Origin: Diplonema japonicum
Taxonomy: Eukaryota > Euglenozoa > Diplonemea > Diplonemida > Diplonemidae
Direction of reading: 5' to 3'
NCBI GenBank assembly: GCA_964019335.1
Contig: OZ025671.1
Coordinates: 372,001-436,000, forward strand
Length of the DNA: 64,000 bases
Part shown: one piece after another, positions 33,901 to 43,625 of the stretch
How positions within the stretch are numbered: position 1 is the first letter of the stretch
Layout of the letters: every line of letters starts with the position of its first letter
Translations under genes and position numbers: made by a program
Notes under the pieces: model-generated
Database searches by the model: none
What the model saw: only the letters and a program-made list of their open reading frames with translations
What the model was told of the DNA's origin: nothing

Positions 33901-36335
33901 TGGTCTAGCTCGTAGTCCGCAGTTAGAAAGCCCTCGAGTTCTTTATGGAACAGCAGCACGGCTTGTCCTGTGTGCATGCAGTCATCGCTGCTTTCTTCAA
34001 AAGGTCGTAAGAAATAAGAGTTGATTGTCCAGCGTGATTTATCCTCGTTCTGCATGAACCTACCCCGCTCAAATGTTTCTTGCTTCCTCACAGGCAGCAG
34101 CCCTGCTAGGTTCTTCGGTGTATCTATCGGAACAGTCGCATTCTCGGTGTACTTCTTGGGCATGACGCACCCATTGCAGGCCAACGACACGATCTCCACG
34201 TTGTCGCCTATGCGGACCTTCTCGCCGTCGCTGCGCAGGAGGCTGGAAGGCATGATCTTGAAGTTCAGGCAAATATCGCCGGCAAGCTCACCTGCTATTT
34301 CTCCTTCATTAAGGAGCGACAAGAAGTGCGGTGATTCTACCGCATCGTTCGACACCGCGCACAAGTACCTGCTAGAAAGAACGTTCACAAGCTTTATCGG
34401 CTGTCCGTAAGCAATGGCGAGCGTCGCTGCCACTTCCTTTATCTCACCGATCTCCAAGGGACCTTCTTCCACCCCTGTCACCCGCTCGATCTGGAAGACG
34501 GTCTTCTCAAACTCCCTAGGAATCTTATACCCCCCGAATACCGACTCCGTTACTGGGAAGCACCTATCTCCGTACCAGCATGCACACAACAGCCCTTCTG
34601 ACGACAGCAAACTGATTTTGTCCCCGACCTTGAGGAAATCCAGCTTAGGCTGCCGTTCGCCGTAGAATGGAGAGATTTGTTTGGGTTGAAATGCAGCGTC
34701 TTCCTTTTGTTTTTCAGGGAACAGTCCGCCGGACAGTGACGCCAGCAGCATCGTGTCCTCCCGCGTCATCGGGTACCCCGGAGTGAGGTATGGGGAGTGC
34801 GCGTTGGTAGTAGTCGTTTGCATCAACGCTGGCTTTTCCTCTTCTTCGGAAGAGGACACACCGTCTTCTTCGCCTTTCCAGCTGGCCTTTAGGATGTTGT
34901 CGCCAAGCTCCGTAATTTGCATTCTGCGCTGGGCAGATGATGTGTGCATTGAGACACTGAGCGCAGGGAGCACAGGTGCTTTCTCGGGAATTCTCACAGC
35001 AGGGGGCGAGGCCGTGAAGTCTTTTGCTGATATATCGTACCGCGACACTGAAAGGATGACCACCTTGCTGGCATCGGGGTGTTCAGGGATTCCCGCAGGC
35101 CACATCACCCGTACAGTCGACTCCAGCGAATAATAAGATTCTGCCGGGAGTTCGATCTTAACCGAGCCGATGAAGAAGGGCCCGCTAATATTGGGAAAGT
35201 TGATGGATTTCTGCACGTTGACATCTGAGCTGAACCAGAGGTGACTACGCCCTCCTGCTTCCCAGCACCTCAGCAGTTTTATGGATTTTTCTTTGCTGAG
35301 TGTCTTCAAAGCGACCGCACACGCTTCTTCAAGCTTGCATGTTATCAACCAGTGCTCGCCCTCATCGACACCACCTGGGATAAAAGGCACCAGCGACACT
35401 TCATGGGGCACGACGTCAGCAAGCTGTGCGCATGCTGCCATCGCAAAGTTAGCCCCCTGGCCGTTCATCTCGGCATTTGACTCACCCATGCCGCTGCACA
35501 ACACAAAGTGCATTACAAACGTTGCAGTGGTCAGCACCAAACTGTTGCCGGTGGGCTTCTCTAACATCATCGCATTCGGCATGATTGACAAGTCGCATTC
35601 CGGTATATTCTTGCTGCTCTGCATAGCTTTCAACACATGACTAGCTTTTACTGTCGTTGGTGTGACTGTGCCTCTTCCAAGGAGGGCCAGGAGCAGCTTA
35701 TGGGACACAACACATGGGTGCAGTGTGCATGAGGGCCAGACATGACTTCGAAACTCACCAGAAGGAAGGAGGAAGTGAAGAAGCCCACCCGCTTTTCCTT
35801 TGGGCTCTACTGAAGGGGCTTTGCCTCGCTGTGCGGTTCTAGATACGAGGAGCAGGTCGGAGGTGACAGGGATGCCGAAAATAAAACCAAATTTGTTTTT
35901 TGACCGGAAGCGAGAGAAAGACGTGGCAAGGGAGCAAAGAGGGACCCACGTGTTGCTCTCGCGCAGAGCAGCGTCATGAAAAAGGAGGTACGGATCGGTG
36001 CCGATCATACGGCAAGGAGCGTATATCGCAAGAACGCAGCGGTCGGCAGCCTGCATGTTCCTAGATAGACTCTCCATCACGTTGTTCAGTTGTGTAGATG
36101 TCGCAGCTTCGTTCTGCAGGAAGTGCACTGTGTATCCAGCAGCGTACAGCATCGCGGTCAACCTCGCCCCATCTTTCCCGAGATAAGGGTCGGCAGCGCA
36201 TTTCGCCGAGCGAAACGAGCTACTGCTCACTACAATAGCATGACACGCACCAGGCGGCCGCAGGGAGGACCTTCTTACTCGTTCAGGCATCTCCGCACCG
36301 CATGGTACCTCCTGTGGTGTGAGATAGGCGTTCAA
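27936..36335 (-). CDS. IP3 receptor-type Ca2+ channel with N-terminal pseudo-caspase domain (five exons)
   Basis: Exons are 36335..28724, 28682..28574, 28531..28326, 28278..28217 and 28175..27936, with introns of 41, 42, 47 and 41 nt; the third starts GTGCG, the others GTATG or GTATA. The product has ~2,742 residues. Residues ~33-270 show a caspase/metacaspase fold ([10 protein letters not shown]...[20 protein letters not shown]...[11 protein letters not shown]...YLLFHDA), but the catalytic His and Cys positions read YAPCRM and FGI. From ~565 a beta-trefoil typical of IP3R ([12 protein letters not shown]..., [11 protein letters not shown]) and MIR-like repeats occur, then RIH-type helices. 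Six membrane segments (~2240-2540) carry the selectivity filter GGLGD. The C-terminal zinc finger CFICG...HIKEDHNMW bridges exons 2-3, and a coiled coil ends the protein. It probably releases Ca2+ from internal stores. Confidence 0.92.
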
Positions 36336-36390
36336 GACTGTTTTGTTTTACAAAAAGTATAAGATAATAGACTCTATTACTCAGGCACTT

Positions 36391-38598
36391 TTAGTCCTCA
36401 CTTTGTTTGCTATTCGAAGCGACCTCGGCAGCAAGCAGATTCATCACCTCGGGACCGAGGGAGGTCCCGTTGAGCTCCAGCACTGTCAACGTGGGGCAGC
36501 TCTTGATGAAGTGCAGCAGCGGCTTTGAGGACGCGAGGGAAATGTTTGGGTTCCTGCGTAGCGTAAGTTGTCGGAGGCCCGGAAGGGACTCGCACGCCTT
36601 GCACAGCACCCTCACCTCGTCGTTCCCAAGCGACATGTCGTTGAACCGTAGCGTGTGCAGCTTTGGGAGGAACTGGAAGAGATACACGACACAGTCGAAA
36701 CCCCTCCCAAAATAGTTTAGCGACATGTCTAACTCCTCGATGTTTGCTGCATGCGCGGGCTCACTGGGCAACCTCGACAAGAACTGCGAGTTAGGCTTGA
36801 CACCCTTTTTCGCGCATGCTTCTCTGTACATCACTTTGATACCCGGCTCCTCTTCGATTTCTGATGACTCTTCCACTTCGAAGTCCTCTTGTATCTCCTC
36901 TTTCTCTGAAAGACATAACGGCGAGGCAACCCCCATGGGGCTTGAATTGCATGACACCGCCTCGGACTTTCGAGGGCTGCTGTTGTTGTCAATGTGTACA
37001 GACTCATTGATGGATGCCGAAGCAGCACTTTCGTCATCTGCTGACATGAGAAAGGAAGTCTTTTGCAAGTGAGGGATGTCGGACACGTCAACGGGGAGCT
37101 CCTCAGTCGCTACACTGATTCCTCTTTCAAAGTACCTTGTCTTCTTCTTTCGTCTGGAGGTCTCCTCGTCCTCTTTCATCTCATTCGGGAAGGGCACGAT
37201 GGGTACACCGTGGAAACCTTTCACAACGCCCCCTGTGCTGCAGCTCGCAAGGAACGCGTATCTCTGCACTTGCTGCTTTTTATCCTCGAACGCTTCGGTG
37301 AAATCGTCCTCCGTTATAAGGCGGATGGCAGTGGCTTCCGATCGCTGGAAAGCACCGTCGGCTTCCCGTTCAGGGATGAAGTAGACACCTTTCAACAAGC
37401 CTTGCATGATGTGCAGGTTCATGTCGAAGAGGCCCTGCCCCGTTCGTGTGAAATACGAGACGACAACGCCCATGTTGTTGTTGAGCGTCACGCAGCACAT
37501 TGCTTTGCAGAACTTTGAGTGCAGGTCCGACGACACAGATCCTGTCCACAGGTACGAAACACCGCTGCGGTTCCCAATGAAGTTCGTGAGCGGCGTACCA
37601 GAGGGCTTCGTGTTGACGAACTCCGACATGACAGAACGCATCTTGATGGTGCCGTACTCGGCGGCGGATAGGATGGTGGGGTGCCGGGCGCGAATGATGT
37701 CCTCCACATCGATACCGAGAGACACCTCCACAGGCTGCTGCTGCACATCGCACTCTTTGTCGTCGACTGCCATTTCTGGCGGCGACACCCTCAACACCAT
37801 GGTGAGGTTGAACAGATCAACCCGTGTATTAGCCAAGATGAGGGACGTACGGGGTTTGAGTGTCATTGGGTAGGCGGGGACCTTGAACGCAATGGCATAA
37901 TGCGTGTTGCGGTACGACAGCACGCCATAATCCCATTTTGCATCGACACCAGCAGGGGCTGTGAAATACGACTCGTCGGGAGTGGGCTCCTCCTTTTGAG
38001 CAGGTGGGTAAAGATGCAAGTTTACAGGGTTGCTGAAGTGATTGAGAACGGTTTTAGCGTAATCAGGAAGCGTGTCATAAGTGTCTTGAGAGGGGCAGGT
38101 TGTGTGGAGCACGACAGTGAGGTTTCGGGTGGAGTCAGGTACCCCGATGACATAATGCCCGTTCCATGTGTCGCCACCGACAGAGTAGGAGAAAGCGAAG
38201 GCGGGTTTTCCTGCAAGTATAAGCCCAGTGTTCAGCTTGTCGCCCACTGTGATGTTCCACATATCAGTCTCCCCGTTGATCTCCAGGACATTGGGCACTT
38301 CAAGTACCTTTCGTAGAAGCTTTCTGCAAACATCGGGAAGATCACCGAACTCATCAACAAGAAGCACGGAGACCGTTCTGGGGACGACGTCTCTGATTTC
38401 TGCTGAGGGGTCCTCTCGCGGGCCTATCAGCACGCCCCATTTATCGTTATACGCGATACACTCCGTGCACCCCAACACCTCCCCGCGGCTTTCGATACCC
38501 CATTGCAACGGTACATTCATCGTTATTCCGTATTTCCCCGAGTCCCACTGATACATCATCTCTGATGTTATGGAGGATTGGTGTGTCTTTTCCGACAT
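36391..38598 (-). CDS. Large protein with C-terminal leucine-rich repeats
   Basis: 735 residues from the ATG at 38598 (MSEKTHQSSITSEMM). The frame extends 28 codons upstream through A-rich sequence, so this start is preferred. The N-terminal ~430 residues form three or so units with a shared feel (GKYGITMNVPLQWG..., WDYGVLSYRNTHYAIAFKVP..., YGTIKMRSV...) that I cannot assign. They may be repeated beta-rich domains; the pieces VLLHTTCP and VVLHTTCPSQDTYDTL-type strands recur loosely. An acidic Ser-rich linker follows, and the last ~110 residues are RI-type leucine-rich repeats (NIEELDMSLNYFG, LHTLRFNDMSLGNDEV, LRQLTLRRNPNISL, LTVLELNGTSLGPEV). LRRs of this type bind proteins. No membrane segment. 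Confidence 0.8.
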   Translation of the reverse strand: MSEKTHQSSITSEMMYQWDSGKYGITMNVPLQWGIESRGEVLGCTECIAYNDKWGVLIGPREDPSAEIRDVVPRTVSVLLVDEFGDLPDVCRKLLRKVLEVPNVLEINGETDMWNITVGDKLNTGLILAGKPAFAFSYSVGGDTWNGHYVIGVPDSTRNLTVVLHTTCPSQDTYDTLPDYAKTVLNHFSNPVNLHLYPPAQKEEPTPDESYFTAPAGVDAKWDYGVLSYRNTHYAIAFKVPAYPMTLKPRTSLILANTRVDLFNLTMVLRVSPPEMAVDDKECDVQQQPVEVSLGIDVEDIIRARHPTILSAAEYGTIKMRSVMSEFVNTKPSGTPLTNFIGNRSGVSYLWTGSVSSDLHSKFCKAMCCVTLNNNMGVVVSYFTRTGQGLFDMNLHIMQGLLKGVYFIPEREADGAFQRSEATAIRLITEDDFTEAFEDKKQQVQRYAFLASCSTGGVVKGFHGVPIVPFPNEMKEDEETSRRKKKTRYFERGISVATEELPVDVSDIPHLQKTSFLMSADDESAASASINESVHIDNNSSPRKSEAVSCNSSPMGVASPLCLSEKEEIQEDFEVEESSEIEEEPGIKVMYREACAKKGVKPNSQFLSRLPSEPAHAANIEELDMSLNYFGRGFDCVVYLFQFLPKLHTLRFNDMSLGNDEVRVLCKACESLPGLRQLTLRRNPNISLASSKPLLHFIKSCPTLTVLELNGTSLGPEVMNLLAAEVASNSKQSED

Positions 38599-38825
38599 TT
38601 CCCTTTTTTTTTGCTTCTTGTTTTGTGTAGCTTTCAAGATGAAGCAGAAAAAAAGAGCAATCTGATCGCTATAAATATCCATAACAATACTGGTGATCCT
38701 CCTCCCCCCCTTTCTATCTCCTAGATAGCATGCTTTGTCTGTTCTCTAGTTCCAGATGTTTCCTGTGTTTCTTCTGTTTCCAAGTCGGTAGGCAACTTTG
38801 AATCGAACGGTCTATGGCATCCTGA

Positions 38826-40922
38826 TTAAATTTTATGTTCCTTTCCCCCCCCCTTTTTTTTTCTTTTCCACACCTCAACGCGTTTTTCGTAATCTTCATT
38901 GAGAGGTATGTCGGCATAGGTGTCGGTGGGTTCTTTCAAGAAGGAGCTGCGCGAAAAAATTTTTAAATAAAATAAAAACGTTTCTTTTTTAATCTCGTCT
39001 GCATACTGTCTAGTAGCATAAGTACTCCCGTACAAATCAGGAGTAGCTAATGTAGCACGAAGAGAAGCGTGTTTTGAATAGTGTCCATTCAACTCTGCCA
39101 GCGCATTCCAGTCGTCTGGGTTAGGAGTAGAGATAGGGTGGTCGTAGAAACGAGAAGAAATGGACCGCTGGAGAAAGCCAGGTCGGTGCTTAAGCTCCTT
39201 GAAGATGAGCTCCCCAACACGGTCGTAGCCAAAGGGGGTCATTTCCAGTGAACCTGAGAAATAGCCCGGGCCGAGTTTGCCAAGCCATGTGGCTTGGCCA
39301 GTAGAAGTATTGGGGTTGCTCCTGAACGGGATCATCTTAAAGAGATCGACGACAAGCATGTCCTTTCTCTTACTACGAGCGAACCCTTCCAGTTCGCCGT
39401 TGACAGTCAACACACCTGGCCCGAGGATGTGCTTGTACTGCTTGCCGAACTGCGAGATGGTTAGCCCAACTGTTTTGCACCCATGCATGTGTGCAATATG
39501 GTGCATTCTCTTTAGGTTCTGTGCTACTTCACTCGCTTCCACCGCAGGTGAGAACAGGTCGTACACCCCTCCCCAGATGATCACCAGATCATACTGGTCG
39601 CCTGCTTCGTGCTTCTCAGTCAGTTTTCGCCACAACCTGTCCCTCATCTCATGTACCGTGTCTCTGTACACACCCATCACTTCGATGTCAGCGTTCATCA
39701 GCTCATGCAGCCTCATTGCATACGGGTGCTCTCGCACCTCCAGATCCTCGTTTTCTTCATGTAAAGGGTTCTTCCCTCTGTACGCATTTCCCGCGTCCGA
39801 CCCATACGCCATGCCCAAGGTCAGCGTGTCCCCGATGCAGAGAATCTTCATCTGCTGCCCTGGTTTTGACGGGTCGTGTTTGAGGTGGAGGTGTTTCTCT
39901 GCTCTGTGGAGCTTCTCCGTGACCCACTCCTCTTCGGCCCACTGGATGGGCCCGATGGTCTTCTGGATCGGCATCCCGTACTGCTTTGAATACTTCCCCG
40001 GTGTGGGATGCACGGCCACAGGGAACACATCAACTTCTGTGTTCGGCGTCACCTTCATCTCCACCCCGTCAACATCGACAGTCGTTGTGCCTGTCTCCTC
40101 GCGCAGCTGGTCGGGAGGAAGGGTTTCATCAGCAAGCGGCAGCGATTCCCACTGCGAGTGGGGTGCTGCCAAGAGCGGGTTCGTGGGCTCATCAAGCACC
40201 ATGTCGAAGGTGGTAGCGAGGGGGTCCCCTGCCCAGTTGTAGCGATCGCGTGCTTTACGCGCCCAGAACCCCGCCCCGACGTTCATAGAAGGTGACGAGC
40301 GGAACTTCATAGAAAGCCCCCTGTTGTGCCAGGAAAACAATATTTGCGCGTGTCTTTTCCCATCACTCGCAAAGTCCATGCGTGGGAGGGCAATCTGATT
40401 TTCATAAGGAGCCAGCTGATGGTCCTTGTAATGGTCGTACACGTGTGATGGGGTTATATCAGATTGGGACGCTGCAGGGTAGTGCAGTTTGTCGAAGTTC
40501 TGGTACGTCCTGAAGACACGGCGCTGCGGGCGGTGAGGGTCCGTCTCGTCGAATGGCCGCGTTGCCAGCTCCGTGTTTTCCACAGGGGTCATCTCAGTCC
40601 CCGAAGCGGGCACTATGGCATTCGCTTCCTCTTTCATGTTGTCTACAGGAGGCTCATGCACCTCTATTTGCTCCAGTTCTTCCCTGTTCATCTCCATAAG
40701 CTTCACAGAGGGTATCTTTGCTGCCTTTGGCCGTTTGATCCGCATCACCCTTCTTGGTGCCCGTTTGAACGCCGCCCCGGAGTCGACTGCTTCCCCTGTT
40801 GGGCCCTCCTGTGAGAACTGATCACTCCATTGTGCTCCGACTGCCTGGTACTTCCATGCTTGCTTGGAGAAGTTCCTTTTGAGGACGCGGAGGTTCCTGT
40901 TCATGGCGCCAACCCGCCCCAA
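38826..40922 (-). CDS. SGNH/GDSL hydrolase-like protein, probable organellar presequence
   Basis: The open frame gives 698 residues. A 60-nt in-frame intron (38947-39006, GTATGCAG...CGCAG) probably removes 20 residues near the C-terminus, giving 678. The N-terminus (MNRNLRVLKRNFSKQAWKY after the first Met) is basic and amphipathic, as in mitochondrial presequences. Residues ~340-560 look like an SGNH hydrolase: block I KILCIGDTLTLGMAYG, block III-like YDLVIIWGGVYDLF, and block V-like FGYDRVGELIFKEL. The nucleophile Ser of 'GDS' reads Thr, the Asn of 'GxND' reads Tyr, and the Asp-His pair is not clear, so the enzyme may be inactive or use another mechanism. The region N-terminal to it is unassigned. 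Confidence 0.7.
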   Translation of the reverse strand: MGRVGAMNRNLRVLKRNFSKQAWKYQAVGAQWSDQFSQEGPTGEAVDSGAAFKRAPRRVMRIKRPKAAKIPSVKLMEMNREELEQIEVHEPPVDNMKEEANAIVPASGTEMTPVENTELATRPFDETDPHRPQRRVFRTYQNFDKLHYPAASQSDITPSHVYDHYKDHQLAPYENQIALPRMDFASDGKRHAQILFSWHNRGLSMKFRSSPSMNVGAGFWARKARDRYNWAGDPLATTFDMVLDEPTNPLLAAPHSQWESLPLADETLPPDQLREETGTTTVDVDGVEMKVTPNTEVDVFPVAVHPTPGKYSKQYGMPIQKTIGPIQWAEEEWVTEKLHRAEKHLHLKHDPSKPGQQMKILCIGDTLTLGMAYGSDAGNAYRGKNPLHEENEDLEVREHPYAMRLHELMNADIEVMGVYRDTVHEMRDRLWRKLTEKHEAGDQYDLVIIWGGVYDLFSPAVEASEVAQNLKRMHHIAHMHGCKTVGLTISQFGKQYKHILGPGVLTVNGELEGFARSKRKDMLVVDLFKMIPFRSNPNTSTGQATWLGKLGPGYFSGSLEMTPFGYDRVGELIFKELKHRPGFLQRSISSRFYDHPISTPNPDDWNALAELNGHYSKHASLRATLATPDLYGSTYATRQYADEIKKETFLFYLKIFSRSSFLKEPTDTYADIPLNEDYEKRVEVWKRKKKGGGKEHKI

Positions 40923-40973
40923 CCTGTGGTGATGGAAGAAAGCAAGGGGGGAGAAATAATTATAAAAACAATT

Positions 40974-41438
40974 CTACAAACAGCCGCGATATCTCGAGTA
41001 TATAATATTGCGGTTGATCGAGACTGCGGACAGGGCTTGCGGGGGGACTACAGTGTTGGACATCGATGCAGAGCGTGGCTCCAAAGACGGCTCAGACCTG
41101 GGAGGGAGCGAATCGCACAAAGAGGCACCGGACTGGCTAGGAACCCGTGGAGGGTGGAAGCTGCAGGCTCTCTTTGTTTCCCACCTATTTGTTTGAGTTA
41201 CTTTGTCTATTGGCGCATCCGATGCAACACTGTCCCCCGAGACACCTGACGAACCTGAAAGGCTCCCTACTCTTTGCAACTCGTGCGTGTACAAACCCTT
41301 TGTTTCCCAGCAGCTTGTCTGTGTTTCCCTACTCTCGCATTCCAATCTGCCAGTGGGCAGTGGTGGTTCCAACCGCCTCTCCCTCTCCAACTCATCGTCG
41401 TCCCAAGCGGGGGGATACGGGAATGGAGAATCACACAT
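40974..41438 (-). CDS. Hypothetical protein with two TQTxxWETK motifs
   Basis: 154 residues from the ATG at 41438 (MCDSPFPYPPAWDDDE). The frame runs on upstream through a K-rich stretch that I regard as spacer. The protein is Ser/Pro-rich, acidic at the start and probably disordered. Two internal repeats, TQTSCWETKG and TQTNRWETKR, sit about 45 residues apart. No domain, signal peptide or membrane segment is recognised. The ordinary composition and the repeated motif argue for a real gene; the 3' end (SRYRGCL) lies close to the start of the SGNH-like gene. Confidence 0.5.
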   Translation of the reverse strand: MCDSPFPYPPAWDDDELERERRLEPPLPTGRLECESRETQTSCWETKGLYTHELQRVGSLSGSSGVSGDSVASDAPIDKVTQTNRWETKRACSFHPPRVPSQSGASLCDSLPPRSEPSLEPRSASMSNTVVPPQALSAVSINRNIIYSRYRGCL

Positions 41439-41882
41439 TATCTTTTCATCTTTTTCCTTTTTTCTTTTTCCTTTGTTCCCACCTGTTATGGGTTTTGTAA
41501 CCCAGTAAACGCTTGTCGCAAACAGGTTAATGATGACACAATTCGTAGCAACAGGGGAGTGAGAGGGCTCGGTCATCAGACCAAGGAGAGGGTTCGTTTT
41601 CTTTTTCTTCACTTTTTCCCCCTCTCTTCCTTCTTTTTGGGTTGAGGGCGGGGTCGAAAAGGGGGCAAAAAAATGGATCGGAAGTGCCGTGCCTTATCAG
41701 TCACGACACCCGTATTTTAAACACACTGTGGGGGGGGGGGGGGGGGGGGGGGGGGGGTTCCTCGCCTCTTTTCTCTAGTTAAATCTCATTATCCATCCTC
41801 TAATACAGATATCCATACTGGCTGGACAAATCCTGCCGAACAGGTCAGCATCTGTTAAAGGTTATATCCTCCCCTTTTGTTT
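41439..41882. other. Short spacer with long G-run
   Basis: Contains a G-run of about 30 near 41728-41757, one of the longest in the window. The stretch 41790-41880 has ordinary composition and could be the 3' UTR or a second exon of the small gene at 41883-42065. Confidence 0.55.
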
Positions 41883-42065
41883 TCACACCTCAGGGCTGGC
41901 CATATCGGTCTCAGCCAGGACCATGGACACGCTGAGACCTTCCGCGCTAATCGTCTGCCCACCGATCTTAATGGAGTTCACTGGGCTTGCCACCTTCAAC
42001 ACAGAGTAGGGTGCTCTCTGGAACAGGGGTGCCCTGGAGGCCGCCCTCGCAAAACCACGCAACAT
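41883..42065 (-). CDS. Small protein with mitochondrial-type presequence
   Basis: 60 residues. The N-terminus MLRGFARAASRAPLFQRAP is Arg/Ala-rich with no acidic residues, typical of a mitochondrial targeting peptide. The rest (IGGQTISAEGLSVSMVLAET) is unrecognised. The frame ends GAGGTGTGA; an alternative is a splice at GTGTG to a downstream AG near 41849, which would add about 20 residues. It may be a small respiratory-chain or ATP-synthase subunit, but that is a guess from size and targeting. Coding composition and the presequence are the support. Confidence 0.55.
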   Translation of the reverse strand: MLRGFARAASRAPLFQRAPYSVLKVASPVNSIKIGGQTISAEGLSVSMVLAETDMASPEV

Positions 42066-42301
42066 CTTTCTTTTACCCTTTTTGTGACATGGGGGAAAAA
42101 AGAAGAAGAAAACATAATAAAAAACTTGAGGGCGCTCTATGAAACTTTACATAGGGGCACAAAAAAAGGGAAAGAGGGAGGGAAAAGAGGGAAAATAATC
42201 GAATAAAGTATACAGAAAAAAAAAACACTTTTATAACCATACTTCCTTTTTTTTTTTTTTTTTTTTTTTCCCTCCTCCCTGCCGCAAGAAAAAAAAAGAA
42301 T

Positions 42302-43584
42302 CTATTGTTCTTTCCCCATTCGCTCGAGGACCATAGCACGGGTCTCGTCTTCCATTTTGTAACGCTGGCGTTTGTTCTCCATGTGCTCGAGTGCCTTGTT
42401 GGAAGGGTTGTCGCAAGCCGCGCGGAGGACTGACTTGAGCCCATGCAGAGCAAGGGAAGAAGGGAAGGCCCATTCGATGGCCCACTTTGTAGCAAGAAAG
42501 TCGACGAGGATGCTGAAGGAGTATGTGGCACCCTCTGCTGCCTGGTCGCCCCACACGTGGCCCACCACATCTATAATAGCGTCTGCCACTGCTTTAAGGA
42601 GCTGGTGAGGGACCCCTGCGGCAGAGGTAAAGAGCTCATCTGAAGCATCAACCGTCGCTAGCACAATCCTGCGCGCCTCGCGCAGCCCACGGTGCTTCAC
42701 CATCTGCTGCCCTAACGGCGATTCATGTACTTCATCACCCACCGCGCACCCTACCTGTTTCGACACACCTCTAAGCATGCCTTTTCCTCCCTCGGAAATG
42801 CTCCCAGCTGCGTTATTCACAACAAGCCCCGCCCGTCTTAGGTTGTCCAGCGTTCCTTGTTTTATTCTTAACTCCGACCCCGGCGGGCATTCCCGCAACA
42901 CCGACTTCCCAGCCTTGCTCAGCCCCCTCACACCGTTCAGCACGTCGACACGCTTCTCCGTCACACGCTTCGCCAGGAAATGCGCCCCGCTGCGCACCTC
43001 CTTCCCGATCATATCCCCGACACCGTCCTCCAACAGCTTCCCGCCTTCTGTGAGGTGCACGGGTACACGCCCTTTAGGAGGCTTGACCCCCTTCACGCGC
43101 AGCTCTGCGTTGTCCTTCAGCATGGACTCAAGGAGCTCCACCTCCTCGTCTTCAACAGTGTCCTCGTCTGCTGAGAGGTGGAACTCGAGGAACTTTCCGC
43201 ACACAACCGCCACGAACAACCGCGGGCCGTTCTTGAGAACGATCGTTTTCCTGCTCAAGCTCACCACCGTCGACCCGCACAGCATGATGTACACACTGGG
43301 CGTCTGCTCGATGGCAGGCTCAAGTTGCTCCTGCACCGAAGAGGCCAGGTTGCTCTGGCTGTACTGCCGTATCTCCAAGTCCTCGTCCTCGCACAACGTG
43401 TGCCGCTCGGCATTCATCACCTGCACCACCTTCGTTCCCTGTGCATTGTTGTACAAGCCTGTGAGCATACCTCTACTGCTAGGACGATCTCATGGTCCAA
43501 CTTCTGCAGAACCTCATGCAGCTCCTGAGCGGAGGAGACCCTCCGGCTGCCCTGCGGCATATTGGATCCTGTGGACTTTGACAT
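42302..43584 (-). CDS. Senescence/spartin-domain protein (two exons)
   Basis: Exon 1 is 43584..43471 (38 codons, MSKSTGSNMPQGSRRVSSAQ) and exon 2 is 43438..42302, with a 32-nt phase-0 intron (GTATG...CACAG). About 416 residues. The N-terminal half reads like a beta-rich domain (PSVYIMLCGSTVVSLSRKTI, LFVAVVCGKFLEFHL). The C-terminal ~200 residues fit the senescence domain of plant ERD7 and animal spartin: a Gly/Lys-rich helical start, NAAGSISEGGKGMLRGVSKQVG, then a DASDELFTSAAGVPHQLLKA segment and a Gly/Ala helix (GDQAAEGATYSFSILVDFLA). In other organisms such proteins associate with lipid droplets, endosomes and membranes. Without the first exon the protein would lack a proper start, so the splice is well supported. 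Confidence 0.82.
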
Positions 43585-43625
43585 GATGTAAACTATCTGT
43601 CTGCAACTACAACAACAAGTCTTAA

